A stretch of 64,000 nt of DNA from Bin18 sp965242795 (GCA_965242795.1 OZ251505.1:3038001-3102000), one strand, 5' to 3'; counted from the stretch's first letter, positions 53,854 through 62,765 are shown. Translations and numbers: made by a program. The notes: a model not told the origin generated them from the letters alone.

Positions 53854-54187
53854 GGGAACTATCCGGAAACCAACCCTTATTTACCTACGAGACGCTCAGT
53901 AGGGCGTCTGTTCGATCCCCTCTCCCCTGGTGGGAGAGGGGGAAGGTGAATGCCCCCACCACGGGGTAGGGTTCGCCGGAGTAAAGAGAAGAGGGGCGCC
54001 GCCTGGATTCCCGCTTGCGCGGGAATGACGAGGGGAGAACGGGAATGACGAGGGGGGAGCGAGGATGACGGGGGGAGAACGGGAATGACGGTCGGGGGGA
54101 TCGTCGAGTATGGAGTTCTCTTTCGATTTGCAGGACGAGAACTCCCCGGCCCACGTGCGACCGGGCCGGAGGAGTCAGGATGGAAGG
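53854..54187. repeat. Intergenic region with several short repeats
   Basis: Contains a CCCTCTCCCCTGGTGGGAGAGGG hairpin-type element (about 53921-53943). GGATTCCCGCTTGCGCGGGA then ATGACGA follows (54005-54031). Next come three tandem units of the form GGGAGAACGGGAATGACG (about 54034-54092). The inverted repeat at 54112-54145 is described separately. No gene is present. Confidence 0.55.
54112..54145 (-). terminator. Stem-loop downstream of rpsT
   Basis: A perfect 9-bp stem GGAGTTCTC (54112-54120) / GAGAACTCC (54137-54145) with a 16-base loop lies 43 bp beyond the rpsT stop on its strand. There is no run of U after it, so it may be a processing or stabilising hairpin rather than an intrinsic terminator. 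Confidence 0.4.
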
Positions 54188-54454
54188 TCAGGCCGAAGAC
54201 TTGTGTTCGTGAACCAGCTTCGAGAGCTGGCCGACGTGGCGCGCCGCGGCGTTCTTGGGGATGATGCGTTTCCGTCCGGCCTTGTGCAGGGCGCTGACCG
54301 CGCGGCGCAGACTGTGCTCGACCGCTTCGGCGTCCGCGCCCCGGACCGCGGCCTCGACGTTCTTCATCAGCGTCCGCACGCGCGACTTGGCGGCGTGATT
54401 GCGTTGTTTGCGGTCCACACTCTGGCGGTGTCGTTTCTTTTCTCCGGATGCCAC
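54188..54454 (-). CDS. rpsT: 30S ribosomal protein S20
   Basis: 88 residues with a GTG start at 54454, chosen because GGAGGA lies 6-7 nt upstream and translation begins MASGEKKRHRQSVDRKQRNHAAKSRVRT, the S20 N-terminus. An ORF start further upstream adds non-homologous sequence. The C-terminal RKRIIPKNAAARHVGQLSKLVHEH is typical. It is divergent from murJ, the usual rpsT/murJ arrangement. Confidence 0.94.
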   Translation of the reverse strand: MASGEKKRHRQSVDRKQRNHAAKSRVRTLMKNVEAAVRGADAEAVEHSLRRAVSALHKAGRKRIIPKNAAARHVGQLSKLVHEHKSSA

Positions 54455-54534
54455 GTCGCGTCCTCCTGTCCCGTCGCCTGACGGAAATCCTCGTCCCGAG
54501 CCGCCGTTCCTACCACGCACCGAAAGACGGATCA

Positions 54535-56283
54535 ATGTCGCACCAGGGACCGCCCTCCGCCCCGCCTGTCGGGAGAACGGAACACCGGCCCGACGCCGTG
54601 CGAGCCGAGATCGTCCGCGCGACCGGCCAGATCGGGAGCCTGACCCTGCTGAGCCGCGTCCTCGGCCTCGTCCGCGACATGGTCATCGGCTCCGTGTTCG
54701 GCGCCGGTGCCGCGGCCGACGCCTTCTTCGTGGCGTTTCGGATCCCCAACCTGTTCCGCCGCCTGGTCGGCGAGGGCGCGGCCGCGGCGGCCTTCGTGCC
54801 GGTCATCTCCGGCTATCTCGCCACCCGCCCGCCCGCCCGCCCGCCCGCGCAGGCCGACCGCATGCTGCGCGCGTATCTCGGCACCGGCCTGGGCGTCCTG
54901 CTCGCGGTGACCGGCCTGGGCATGCTGTTGGCCGAGCCGCTGGCGGGTCTGTTCGCCCCGGGCTACGCCGGCGACAAGCTCCAGCTCACCATCCGCCTCA
55001 CGCGGACGACGTTCGTCTATCTGTTCTTCGTGGGCGGCGTGGCCTTGGCGATGGGCATCCTGCACGCCCTGCGCCACTTCACCGCGCCGGCGTTCGCCCC
55101 GGTGCTGTTCAACGTGGCGATGATCGTGTGCGCGTTGGGACTGGCCGGATGGCTGGCCGAGCCGGTCATGAGCCTCGCCTACGGCGTGGTGATCGGCGGC
55201 GCCTGCCAACTCCTCTGGCAGGTGCCCGCGCTGCTCCGCCACGGCGTCTCGCTGCGCCTGCGCTGGCAACCGGGTCATCCGGCCCTGCGGCGCATGGGCG
55301 TGCTGTTGCTCCCGCTCGTCTTCGGGGCCGGGATCCATCACCTCAATTTGGTCGTCGGCACGCAGTTGGCGTCCCTGCTGGACGACGGCAGCGTGGCCCG
55401 GCTGTGGTACGCCAGCCGGCTATTCGAGTTTCCGGTCGGCGTGTTCGTGGCCGCGCTCGGCACCGCGGTCCTGCCGAGCCTGGCCGCCCAAGCCTACCGG
55501 CGCGACCTAGCCGGCCTGCGCGACAGCCTGGGATTCACATTGCGGCTGGTCAACGTGGTTATGCTGCCCACGGCCGTCGGCATCGCCGCCCTCGCCGTGC
55601 CGGTCACGACCGTCCTGTTCCACCGCGGCGCGTTCTCCGCCGCGGACGCGCTGGCGACCGCCGCTGCGCTGCAAGGGCTGGCGCTGGGCTTGTGGGCCGT
55701 GGCCGCCACGCGCCAGATCACCGCGTGCCTGTACGCGCTGGGCGACACGCGCACCCCGGTCTGGGGCGCGGTCGTGTCCCTGCTCGTGAACGTCGTCGCC
55801 AGCCTCGCGCTGATGGGCGACGTCCGGATCGAAGCCGGCACCGGCTGGCTGGCCACCGGCTTGGCGACCGCGAACGGCTGGTCGGCATGGCAGGATTGGG
55901 GCATCGTCGGCCTGGCGCTGGCCGGCTCGCTCGCCGCACTCGCCAACTTCCTTTTTCAGGCCGTCCGCCTGTCGCGCCGCGTGGTCGGGTTCGCCTGGCG
56001 GTCGTGGGCCGTATCGTTGGCGTGGAGCGTCGGAGCCAGCCTGGGGATGTTCCTCGTGTTGGACCGGACGCTCGCCGGCTGCGGCTGGCGGGTGCCGGCC
56101 GCGTGGCTCGACCCCGCGGCGGGCGGCGCCCTCGGTTCGACCCTTGGACAGGGTGCCGTGCTGGCCGGCGCGGTGCTGCTCGGCCTGCTCAGCTACGCGG
56201 GACTGGTCTGGCGGGGCGCGAAACACGACATCCGCGCCGCGGCGGGCGCGCTACCCGACGCGCTGCTTCGCCGCTTGCCATAG
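54535..56283 (+). CDS. murJ: Lipid II flippase MurJ
   Basis: 582 residues, polytopic MVF/MATE-like exporter with about 14 transmembrane segments. Signatures are LLSRVLGLVRDMVIGSVFGAGAAADAFFVAFRIPNLFRRLVGEGAAAAAFVPV near the N-terminus, with the essential Arg residues visible, and ALGDTRTPVWGAVVSLLVNV in the second half. It flips lipid II for peptidoglycan. I start at MSHQGPPSAPP (54535). The stop overlaps convergent mazG by 33 bp. Confidence 0.95.
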   Translation: MSHQGPPSAPPVGRTEHRPDAVRAEIVRATGQIGSLTLLSRVLGLVRDMVIGSVFGAGAAADAFFVAFRIPNLFRRLVGEGAAAAAFVPVISGYLATRPPARPPAQADRMLRAYLGTGLGVLLAVTGLGMLLAEPLAGLFAPGYAGDKLQLTIRLTRTTFVYLFFVGGVALAMGILHALRHFTAPAFAPVLFNVAMIVCALGLAGWLAEPVMSLAYGVVIGGACQLLWQVPALLRHGVSLRLRWQPGHPALRRMGVLLLPLVFGAGIHHLNLVVGTQLASLLDDGSVARLWYASRLFEFPVGVFVAALGTAVLPSLAAQAYRRDLAGLRDSLGFTLRLVNVVMLPTAVGIAALAVPVTTVLFHRGAFSAADALATAAALQGLALGLWAVAATRQITACLYALGDTRTPVWGAVVSLLVNVVASLALMGDVRIEAGTGWLATGLATANGWSAWQDWGIVGLALAGSLAALANFLFQAVRLSRRVVGFAWRSWAVSLAWSVGASLGMFLVLDRTLAGCGWRVPAAWLDPAAGGALGSTLGQGAVLAGAVLLGLLSYAGLVWRGAKHDIRAAAGALPDALLRRLP

Positions 56284-57078
56284 TGCCTCCAGCCGGGGCG
56301 CTGACGCGGCATACACGTCCTCGCCGCCGCGGGCGAGTTGCGCTTCCATGAACCGAAAACGCCGGCCGAAGCGCACGTTCGCCTTGCGCAGCGCGGACTC
56401 GGCGTCCAGATCGAGATGACGCGCCAAGCTGGTCAGCGTGAACAGCAGGTCGCCCAACTCGTGCTCCATCGCCCGCTGCCGATTACCGGCGTCCGCGCGG
56501 TCGATCTCGGCCAGCAACTCCCGCGACTCCTCGGCCACCTTGTCGAACACCTCCGCGGCCGACGACCAGTCGAAGCCGACCTTCGCGGCTTTCTCGCTCA
56601 GACGCTGCGCCTGGATCAACGCCGGCGCGCTTTTCGGCACCCCGTCCAGCACCGACCGTTCCGCGTCGTCCCGTGCCGCGGCCCCGGCCTTGGCCCGTTT
56701 CTCCGCGGCCTTGATCCTGGCCCAGTTGCGGCTCACCTCGTCGGGGCTCTCGGCCGTGGCGTCGCCGAACACGTGCGGATGGCGCCGAACCATCTTCTCG
56801 GCGATGGTCTCGACCACATCGGCGATGCCGAACCGGCCGGCCTCGGCCATGAGTTGCGCGTGCAGGACGACTTGCAGCAGCACGTCGCCCAACTCCTCTC
56901 GCAGTTCGGCCCAGTCCTCGGCGTCCAGCGCATCGAGCACTTCGTACGTCTCTTCGACCAGATACGGCCGCAACGTCTGCGGCGTCTGCGCCCGATCCCA
57001 CGGACACCCGCCTGGGGCGCGCAGCCGGGCGATGATCTCGACGAGGCGGACGAACTCCGCGGCGGCAGCGTACGACAT
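56251..57078 (-). CDS. mazG: Nucleoside triphosphate pyrophosphohydrolase MazG
   Basis: 275 residues from MSYAAAAEFVRLVEII; a start 4 codons upstream is possible. It has two MazG repeats. The first shows LRAPGGCPWDRAQTPQTLRPYLVEETYEVLDAL and LREELGDVLLQVVLHAQ. The second shows VDRAD...MEHELGDLLFTLTSLARHLDLDAESALRKAN. EExxE/ExxxD metal motifs are intact in both. It hydrolyses NTPs and helps limit aberrant nucleotides and (p)ppGpp-linked stress. It converges on murJ with overlapping 3' ends. Confidence 0.94.
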   Translation of the reverse strand: MSYAAAAEFVRLVEIIARLRAPGGCPWDRAQTPQTLRPYLVEETYEVLDALDAEDWAELREELGDVLLQVVLHAQLMAEAGRFGIADVVETIAEKMVRRHPHVFGDATAESPDEVSRNWARIKAAEKRAKAGAAARDDAERSVLDGVPKSAPALIQAQRLSEKAAKVGFDWSSAAEVFDKVAEESRELLAEIDRADAGNRQRAMEHELGDLLFTLTSLARHLDLDAESALRKANVRFGRRFRFMEAQLARGGEDVYAASAPRLEALWQAAKQRVG

Positions 57079-57208
57079 GGCGGCCGGCATAGAGCAAAAG
57101 GCCGGGCCGGACAAGCCGCGACAGGGATGATGCCGGGAGCAGATAGGCAGGCGAGATACTATCCGGTATTGAACAATCACTGCGAGGAACGATCCCGGGG
57201 CGGTCCGG

Positions 57209-57601
57209 TCAGTAGAGCAGTTTGACCAGCGCGACCGTCAGTCCGACGGTCCCGGCCACCATAATCCACAACTGCCGATACAGCCGCGCCTCCAAATCGC
57301 CGATCTCGGGACGAAGCCCAACGATGTTAGCTTTCGTTTCAACCTGGATCCAGGCGATCTTGGCTTCCAGGTCGGTGCGAACCGAGGATGTGTCCGTCTT
57401 CAATTCCGCCCGAACTTTGGCAATATCGGCACATTGCGCAGTCTCGGTTCCGTTGATGTCGGTGCGAACCGCAGCGACACTAGCTCCCAGGCCGGTCTTG
57501 ACATCGTCGGCGCCATGTTCACGTTGTTCGTGGCGCTGCCGGCAGCGGAGCAGAATCTGGAGGCGGCCGGTTGTCACTTCCAGCCCGGCATCTGGCGACA
57601 C
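57209..57601 (-). CDS. Coiled-coil protein with C-terminal membrane anchor (DUF1640-like)
   Basis: About 130 residues; the N-terminal part is poor and an internal start is possible. From about residue 40 a coiled coil of TDI/RTDLEAK-type heptads runs (VRTDINGTE...KVRAELKTDTSSVRTDLEAKIAWIQVETKANIVGLRPEIGDLEARL). One C-terminal helix (LWIMVAGTVGLTVALVKLL) follows. The layout matches small DUF1640-type proteins of unknown function. The 5' end overlaps decayed sequence, and the N-terminus is not the usual one, so the gene may be damaged. Confidence 0.55.
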   Translation of the reverse strand: MSPDAGLEVTTGRLQILLRCRQRHEQREHGADDVKTGLGASVAAVRTDINGTETAQCADIAKVRAELKTDTSSVRTDLEAKIAWIQVETKANIVGLRPEIGDLEARLYRQLWIMVAGTVGLTVALVKLLY

Positions 57602-57669
57602 CTACCATATCCAGGCGAAGTTATCGTCGTTCGGACCCCACACCCAGAACCGCCCCCTGGACGAGCTTG

Positions 57670-58794
57670 CTGAGTGCCGTCAACTCCAGGCTGACGCTCA
57701 ACGTCGGCGGCACCAACAAACCGTTGAGCGGATCTCTCCAACGACGTCGATATACGTACCGAGTCTACGACCACGGAATCGGCAACTACATTACCAGATC
57801 GCGCAACACCAACGAGCCGGAGTTTCGCTGCACGGTCGCCAAGGACGGCCGGGAGACCAACGGCGCCAGCATCGCGGCGGACAACACGCTCACCCTGGGG
57901 CTAGACTGCCGCCCAGCCACGGCCGCACCTGACCAGGACGACAAGGAGGACACCGAAGACTCCGTGATCTTGAGTCCCCGCACGCTAACGTTCACGATCA
58001 CAGACGACGACGCTAGGGGCGTGACGGTGGATGCGGACCCGTTGCCGGGGTTCAGTATGCCGGCACCACGGCACGCGTTGAATCAAGAGGTGAACGAGAA
58101 GTTACCTGCGTTGTCGGGGACGATGCCGGTGTTGACTTCGTGGTGGAGCCTGCGTGACGGGCGGGACTGACGTACGAGCCTGCGGTGGCGGATCCGATGA
58201 CGGGAAGATATGCGGACGGCGGGCGGATCGTGAGGAAACCGACGGCGGCTACGCCGACGCGGACGAGGATACGGCCATGTTCACGTTCACGCTCGTGGTG
58301 AAGGGGGCGGGGGGAATCCTGCCACAGGAGGGGACGCGGACGTACACGGTCAACGGGCGACAGGTGACGATGACGCCGGGGACGCTGGCGGGGATACGGC
58401 TGACGCTACCGGCCACACTGATGGAGACGGACGGGGGCGGTGCCACTGACATTCTCACTCGTAGCGGTGCCCCCCGAGCCGGTGCGGGTGACGGTAACGG
58501 ACGCGACGGGCCACGTGACGCTGCCGGACGATTCGGTGTTCGATCTCGTGAAGGAGATGGCGGAGGAACGGATTGAGATGTGGGATAGTGCGGGTGTGCT
58601 GCGCACCGGAGACGAAACCGACGCTACGCTGGGACTCTCGCCGGAATAGGTGGAGTTCGACATGGCTACGGGCTGGTGACGCACGAGAAGGCGGGGGTGC
58701 CGCGACCTACGGCGAGATGTCGCTGGCCGGGCCAGACAGCCGCGGCATCCGCTTGGGCGGACGGGTCGCACTCGGGGAGAGTGGGTGGACCTGA
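57670..58794 (+). pseudogene. Decayed cell-surface/autotransporter-like gene, multiple frameshifts
   Basis: Related fragments occur in three successive frames on the plus strand. Frame 1 (to 58170) has a beta-rich surface segment ending SVILSPRTLTFTITDDDARGVTVDADPL. Frame 2 (58154-58470) has MFTFTLVVKGAGG and TYTVNGRQVTMTPGT. Frame 3 (58440-58649) has VRVTVTDATGHVTLPDDSVF. Frame 1 again (58573-58794) has MSLAGPDSRGIRLGGRVALGESGWT, which resembles the barrel region of autotransporter-type proteins. Continuous homology-like sequence interrupted by frame changes suggests a dead gene for a repetitive surface protein. Sequencing error is an alternative. Confidence 0.5.
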
Positions 58795-59183
58795 GCTTGG
58801 AGGGCGAAATTCCTGGTCCCACTTTCCCTTTTACAAGAGGGAATTCCATACAGGATGATCCTGGCACTTTCCCTGACTTGTGTCTCGTGTCCTCTGGTTG
58901 AAAACCCTTCGATCTTTCGACATGGTTCAATAAGCTCATCGACCAAACTCAAGACGCTGCAAACTCAGGGTCCTCGCCCGTTGATCTGGCCGAAACGGGC
59001 GAAGGATCATTTCGTCTGTAATGCCCTTTCAATACTGCGGTCGGTCGGACCCTCTCCCCTGCGTAAGGCACTCAGTGTACGCCCGGTTGATTTTCACCGG
59101 ACCGGTTTGGCATATACAGGCAACCTCGCGGCCTATCTGGCGTTCGACTGACCGAGGGGCGGACATGTCCAGGAGGCAATCGG
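58795..59183. other. Intergenic region upstream of the TauD-like gene
   Basis: No gene. A degraded member of the TTCGACATGG...AAGCTCATCGACC family (about 58906-58944) is present. The downstream gene has a clear AGGAGG ribosome-binding site at 59171-59176. No other structure was recognised. Confidence 0.45.
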
Positions 59184-60032
59184 ATGACCGTGCAGATTAG
59201 ACCGTTGAGCGGGGCGTTGGGCTCCGAGGTGACGGGCGTCGATTGGACGCAGCAAGTTGCCGACGCCACGATTGCCGCCATCAGGGATGCGCTGTTGCAG
59301 AGTCACTTGGTGTGTCTGCGGACGCGGCCGCTGGCACCTCGGGCGTTTGCGCGGCTGGCCCGGTATTTCGGCGAGCCGCAATTGCAACTTCTGCGCAATA
59401 TGCGCATTGACGACGCGCCGGACGTCTCGCTGTTCGACAGCACCTATAAGAAAGCTGCAGACAAGCCCGCAGACCTGCGGCTCGACCGCCGCTCGGGCTG
59501 GCATACGGACGATTCCTATTTTGCGAAGCCGGCCAAGATCACGTTGCTCCAAGCCCTGGAGATTCCCGACACCGGCGGAGAGACCGGTTTCTGTAACGCG
59601 CGTGCGGCGTACGAGGATCTGACCGAAGCGACGAAGGCCAAGCTGAACGGCCTGCAGGCGGTGCATGGCTACGACACCATGCGCGCCCCGGCCCGGGCCG
59701 CGAAGCGTACCGCCCAGGAAATCGCGGAAACCCCGGACGTCGTGCATCCCCTGATTCGGACGCACGACGAAACCGGGCGACGCGCGATCTATTTCAACTC
59801 CAACCGGACCGACCGGGTCGTGGGGCTGCCGCGCGAGGAAAGCGACGCGCTGCTCGACCGCATCCACGCGCACATGACGCAGGCCCGCTACCAGTACCAC
59901 CACGCGTGGCGGATCGGCGACGTGCTGATGTGGGACAACCGCAGCGTGACCCACTCGGTGAACATGGACTTTCCGCCGGGCCAGCGCCGCGTGCATCAGC
60001 GCGTCCTGCTCGAAGGTTCGGCGCCGGTCTAG
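59184..60032 (+). CDS. TauD/TfdA-family 2-oxoglutarate/Fe(II) dioxygenase
   Basis: 282 residues. The facial triad is visible: GWHTDDSYF (HxD, about 112-114) and the distal His in DNRSVTHSVNMDFP (about 257). The 2OG-binding Arg is in GQRRVHQRVLLEG. Openings such as IRPLSGALGSEVTGVDW and RLARYFGEPQLQLL are typical. The family hydroxylates taurine, alkyl sulfates, 2,4-D and related substrates; the true substrate is unknown. AGGAGG lies before the ATG. It is in a cluster with other oxidoreductases. Confidence 0.9.
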   Translation: MTVQIRPLSGALGSEVTGVDWTQQVADATIAAIRDALLQSHLVCLRTRPLAPRAFARLARYFGEPQLQLLRNMRIDDAPDVSLFDSTYKKAADKPADLRLDRRSGWHTDDSYFAKPAKITLLQALEIPDTGGETGFCNARAAYEDLTEATKAKLNGLQAVHGYDTMRAPARAAKRTAQEIAETPDVVHPLIRTHDETGRRAIYFNSNRTDRVVGLPREESDALLDRIHAHMTQARYQYHHAWRIGDVLMWDNRSVTHSVNMDFPPGQRRVHQRVLLEGSAPV

Positions 60033-60315
60033 CGCGCAAGGCCGTTCCCGCGCCGCGGACCGCCGACGTTCTCCCCCACGCCATGAAATTCCATAAGATC
60101 GTCTATGGCAGGGTCAGCCCCGCGTCGAACTCGAACAGGGCAGGGCCGGCAAACGGCCCGATCTCTCCCAACGCATGCTGTGCGAGTGAAAGAGAACGTC
60201 ACTTTATGTGACGAATCCGACTTCGGCCACCCGGAACACCACCAGCAGATCGAGGGTATGGAAGCCACCGGCTGCTGAGCATGTTTATCGCCCACAAAGA
60301 GACAAGGAGTACGCT

Positions 60316-60756
60316 ATGAGCGACCTGCCGAAATGGATTGCGGACCATCTGCAGCGTTACCTGGAAACCGATGGCGCGGACGGACATATGTGGGACTCGG
60401 CGCCGGTCGGCGGCCCGGGGCTCATTCCGACGCTGCTGTTGACCACGACCGGCCGGCGCTCGGGTAAGCCCATCGTCATGCCGCTGATCTACGGCGAGGC
60501 CGGCGGGAATTACGTCGTCGTAGCGTCCAAGGGTGGCGCGCCCAAACACCCCGGCTGGTATCTGAACTTGGCCGCGCGCTCGGACGTCGAGGTGCAAATC
60601 CTCGCCAAGCGGTTCCGGGCCACGGCGCGGACCGCGAGCGGCGCCGAACGAGCCGAGTTGTGGAAGCAGATGGCGGCCATTTATCCGCCGTACAACGACT
60701 ACCAAGCCAAGACCGACCGCGAGATTCCGGTCGTGGTCCTGGAGTCCGCGGCCTGA
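60316..60756 (+). CDS. Deazaflavin (F420)-dependent nitroreductase-family protein (DDN-like)
   Basis: 146 residues from MSDLPKWIADHLQRYLETDGADGH (ATG 60316, AAGGAG upstream). The pattern LLTTTGRRSGKPIVMPLIYGEAGGNYVVVASKGGAPKHPGWYLNL is the family signature for the split-barrel DDN/FDOR enzymes that use F420. Function is as a quinone or nitro reductase of undefined substrate. It is followed 30 bp later by an alpha/beta hydrolase gene in the same direction. Confidence 0.9.
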   Translation: MSDLPKWIADHLQRYLETDGADGHMWDSAPVGGPGLIPTLLLTTTGRRSGKPIVMPLIYGEAGGNYVVVASKGGAPKHPGWYLNLAARSDVEVQILAKRFRATARTASGAERAELWKQMAAIYPPYNDYQAKTDREIPVVVLESAA

Positions 60757-60785
60757 CGGCCGCGGCCGAGCGTCGGGAGAGAACC

Positions 60786-61508
60786 ATGCCTGTATTCGAA
60801 CGCGGCGACACGCGGTTGTATTACGAAGAACACGGCAGCGGCTTTCCGCTGCTGCTCATCGCCCCGGGCGGCATGCGCTCGTCCGTGCCGTTCTGGAAGC
60901 AGACGCCCTGGAACCCCATCGACCAGCTTGCGCCGACCTATCGCGTGATCGCCATGGATCAGCGCAACGCCGGCCAGTCGAGCGCACCGGTCAGCGCCAC
61001 GGACGGCTGGCACGTCTTCACCGAAGACCAGCTTGCGCTGATGGATCACGTGGGCGCGGATCGGTTCCACGTGGCCGGCATGTGCATCGGTGGCCCATAC
61101 TGCATGGGGTTGATTCAGGCCGCGCCGGAGCGCGTCACATCCGCGGTGCTGTTTCAGACCATCGGCCTGTCCGACAACCGCCAAGCCTTCTACGAAATGT
61201 TCGACGGCTGGACCGCGGAACAACAGCCCGCCCACCCCGAGGTGACCCGTGCCACCTGGGAGGCGTTCAAGACCAACATGTTCGGCGGCGAATTCCTGTT
61301 CAACGTCTCCGAAGAGTTCGTTGCGGCCTGCGAGACGCCGCTGCTGGTGCTGTTGGGCGACGACCTCTACCATCCGCAGGAAACGTCGCACGAGGTCGCA
61401 ACCCTGGCCCCCAACGCCACGCTCGTCGAGCACTGGAAAGAACCGGAACATCGGCCCGCGGCCATGCAGGCCGTCGCGGATTTTCTGGCCGAACACACGC
61501 CGAGCTAG
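60786..61508 (+). CDS. Alpha/beta-hydrolase with cysteine nucleophile elbow
   Basis: 240 residues from the ATG at 60786. Fold landmarks are LYYEEHGSGFPLLLIAPGGMRS (oxyanion hole) and VIAMDQRNAGQS. The nucleophile elbow reads VAGMCIGGPYCMGL, with Cys100 instead of the usual Ser. The acid is probably in LLGDDLYHP (Asp192/193) and the base His222 (or His216). A Cys in this position occurs in dienelactone hydrolases (GxCxGG). It may act on a lactone or thioester. It is in a probable operon with the DDN-like gene. Confidence 0.83.
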   Translation: MPVFERGDTRLYYEEHGSGFPLLLIAPGGMRSSVPFWKQTPWNPIDQLAPTYRVIAMDQRNAGQSSAPVSATDGWHVFTEDQLALMDHVGADRFHVAGMCIGGPYCMGLIQAAPERVTSAVLFQTIGLSDNRQAFYEMFDGWTAEQQPAHPEVTRATWEAFKTNMFGGEFLFNVSEEFVAACETPLLVLLGDDLYHPQETSHEVATLAPNATLVEHWKEPEHRPAAMQAVADFLAEHTPS

Positions 61509-61554
61509 GGTGTGCACGGGGTTGGGGAAACCGCGGCTACATTCCTCCTCATAT

Positions 61555-61594
61555 CCGTAGGTCGGATTAGCGAAGCGTAATCCGACATTCCGCC
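61555..61594. repeat. 40-bp repeat, left copy
   Basis: Begins CCGTAGGTCGGATTAGCGAA and continues through GCGTAATCCGACATTCCGCC. It is internally palindromic (GTCGGATTA...TAATCCGAC). It is identical over 40 bp to 62726-62765. A third, inverted relative is at 62836-62870. Confidence 0.9.
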
Positions 61595-61776
61595 GTGGTG
61601 GGGTGCTCTCCAATGACGGCTCTTCGAGTACAGATTCGTGCCAAAACCCCGTCCGTTCCTGGTATCTGAACAGCACCTAGGCCGAATGGCGCACGAGAGG
61701 ACCCGGCAAGGTGGTGTCCGGTCCCGCGTCAAAGCGGCGCCCTTCCGAGTCAACAAGAAGGCATGAGGAATTTGCG

Positions 61777-62724
61777 ATGACGACCGTAACCCAAACGGCT
61801 GCCCCCTCCGGTCTCCCTCTGGTAGTCCCGCTTCAAGACTTCAAGCTGTCGTTGGATTTCCTTCGCATCGCCGTAGAGAAAGACTTGAAGGTGCGATCTT
61901 TCGTCAAGGATGGCGAACATAGAGTCCGCCTCCCGGATCCTCACGTTGGCCAACTGATCGGCAGGAAGCTGGCAACGCGAATGGGTGCGCTTCTGAGCCG
62001 GCCTTGCTGTACCTTCGTCGACTCCTTCGCTTGGGATTATGGCCGCGGCAACGCGATGGAATCACACATGGATCGTGAACCGTTGGACATCACGATGAGT
62101 ATCCCCGTGTTTCTCGATGGCGTCGACACGTGGCCTCTGAAGGTACGGCAGCCGAATGGCGACGTTCTGGAGTGGACGAGCCAACCAGGCACCGCGTTCA
62201 TTTTCGACGGCCGGTGGCGACCCCATTGGCGGGACGCATTCACCGGCGAACGGGCAATCGTGTTGCTGCTACACTGGCGGGCGCCGGCAGTGCTGTGGCC
62301 TGGTATTCTGAGCGCGGACGCTTGCGTCCGATCAAGGATATCCAGCGGAAATCGCCCGGCGATCGAACCCCTGATTCTGGAACGTTGTGCCGACTTGGCA
62401 CGGTTGGCGGTGCCGCCGAGCGGAACGCCCGAAATGTCCCTGTGCGACCGGCGCCTGCGGCACTTGCCGGTTGGCGCCGGACGGGCCTGCCGCCTCCTCG
62501 TGCTGCTCGATGGCGAACTCGCGGTCAGGTTCGACTCGCTGGAACCGGTGGCACTGAGGCCAGGGGATGGCATCGCGTTCCCGGTGTGGGAGCAGTGCCG
62601 GCTCGACTGGACGGCGCACAACGGCCGAGCGCTTCTGGGCTATGCGCCAACGCCCAGTAGTCGACGGCCGCGGACTGGAAATGGCGAAGACGGCCCAAGC
62701 GACAGGTGGCATGTCAGTAAGTGA
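61777..62724 (+). CDS. Putative 2OG-Fe(II) oxygenase-like domain fused to a cupin-like domain
   Basis: 315 residues from the ATG at 61777. The N-terminal half looks like a 2-oxoglutarate oxygenase: SHMDREPLDITMSIPVFLDG (HxD, His97/Asp99), RPHWRDAF (His150) and GERAIVLLLHW (Arg159). The second half contains a cupin-like segment RLLVLLDGELAVRFDSLEPVALRPGDGIAFP (about 240-270). I do not know a named protein with this architecture. The gene is enclosed by perfect 40-bp direct repeats about 180 bp upstream and 1 bp downstream. The function is unknown, possibly peptide or small-molecule hydroxylation. Confidence 0.65.
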   Translation: MTTVTQTAAPSGLPLVVPLQDFKLSLDFLRIAVEKDLKVRSFVKDGEHRVRLPDPHVGQLIGRKLATRMGALLSRPCCTFVDSFAWDYGRGNAMESHMDREPLDITMSIPVFLDGVDTWPLKVRQPNGDVLEWTSQPGTAFIFDGRWRPHWRDAFTGERAIVLLLHWRAPAVLWPGILSADACVRSRISSGNRPAIEPLILERCADLARLAVPPSGTPEMSLCDRRLRHLPVGAGRACRLLVLLDGELAVRFDSLEPVALRPGDGIAFPVWEQCRLDWTAHNGRALLGYAPTPSSRRPRTGNGEDGPSDRWHVSK

Positions 62725-62725
62725 G

Positions 62726-62765
62726 CCGTAGGTCGGATTAGCGAAGCGTAATCCGACATTCCGCC
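62726..62765. repeat. 40-bp repeat, right copy
   Basis: Perfect copy of 61555-61594, beginning immediately after the stop codon of the oxygenase/cupin gene. Confidence 0.9.

Noticed and set aside
54034..54092. Tandem GGGAGAACGGGAATGACG units as a possible CRISPR array
   Set aside because: Only three degenerate units directly adjoining one another with no spacers and no cas genes in the window; they are simple tandem copies related to the GGGAATGACG repeat family.
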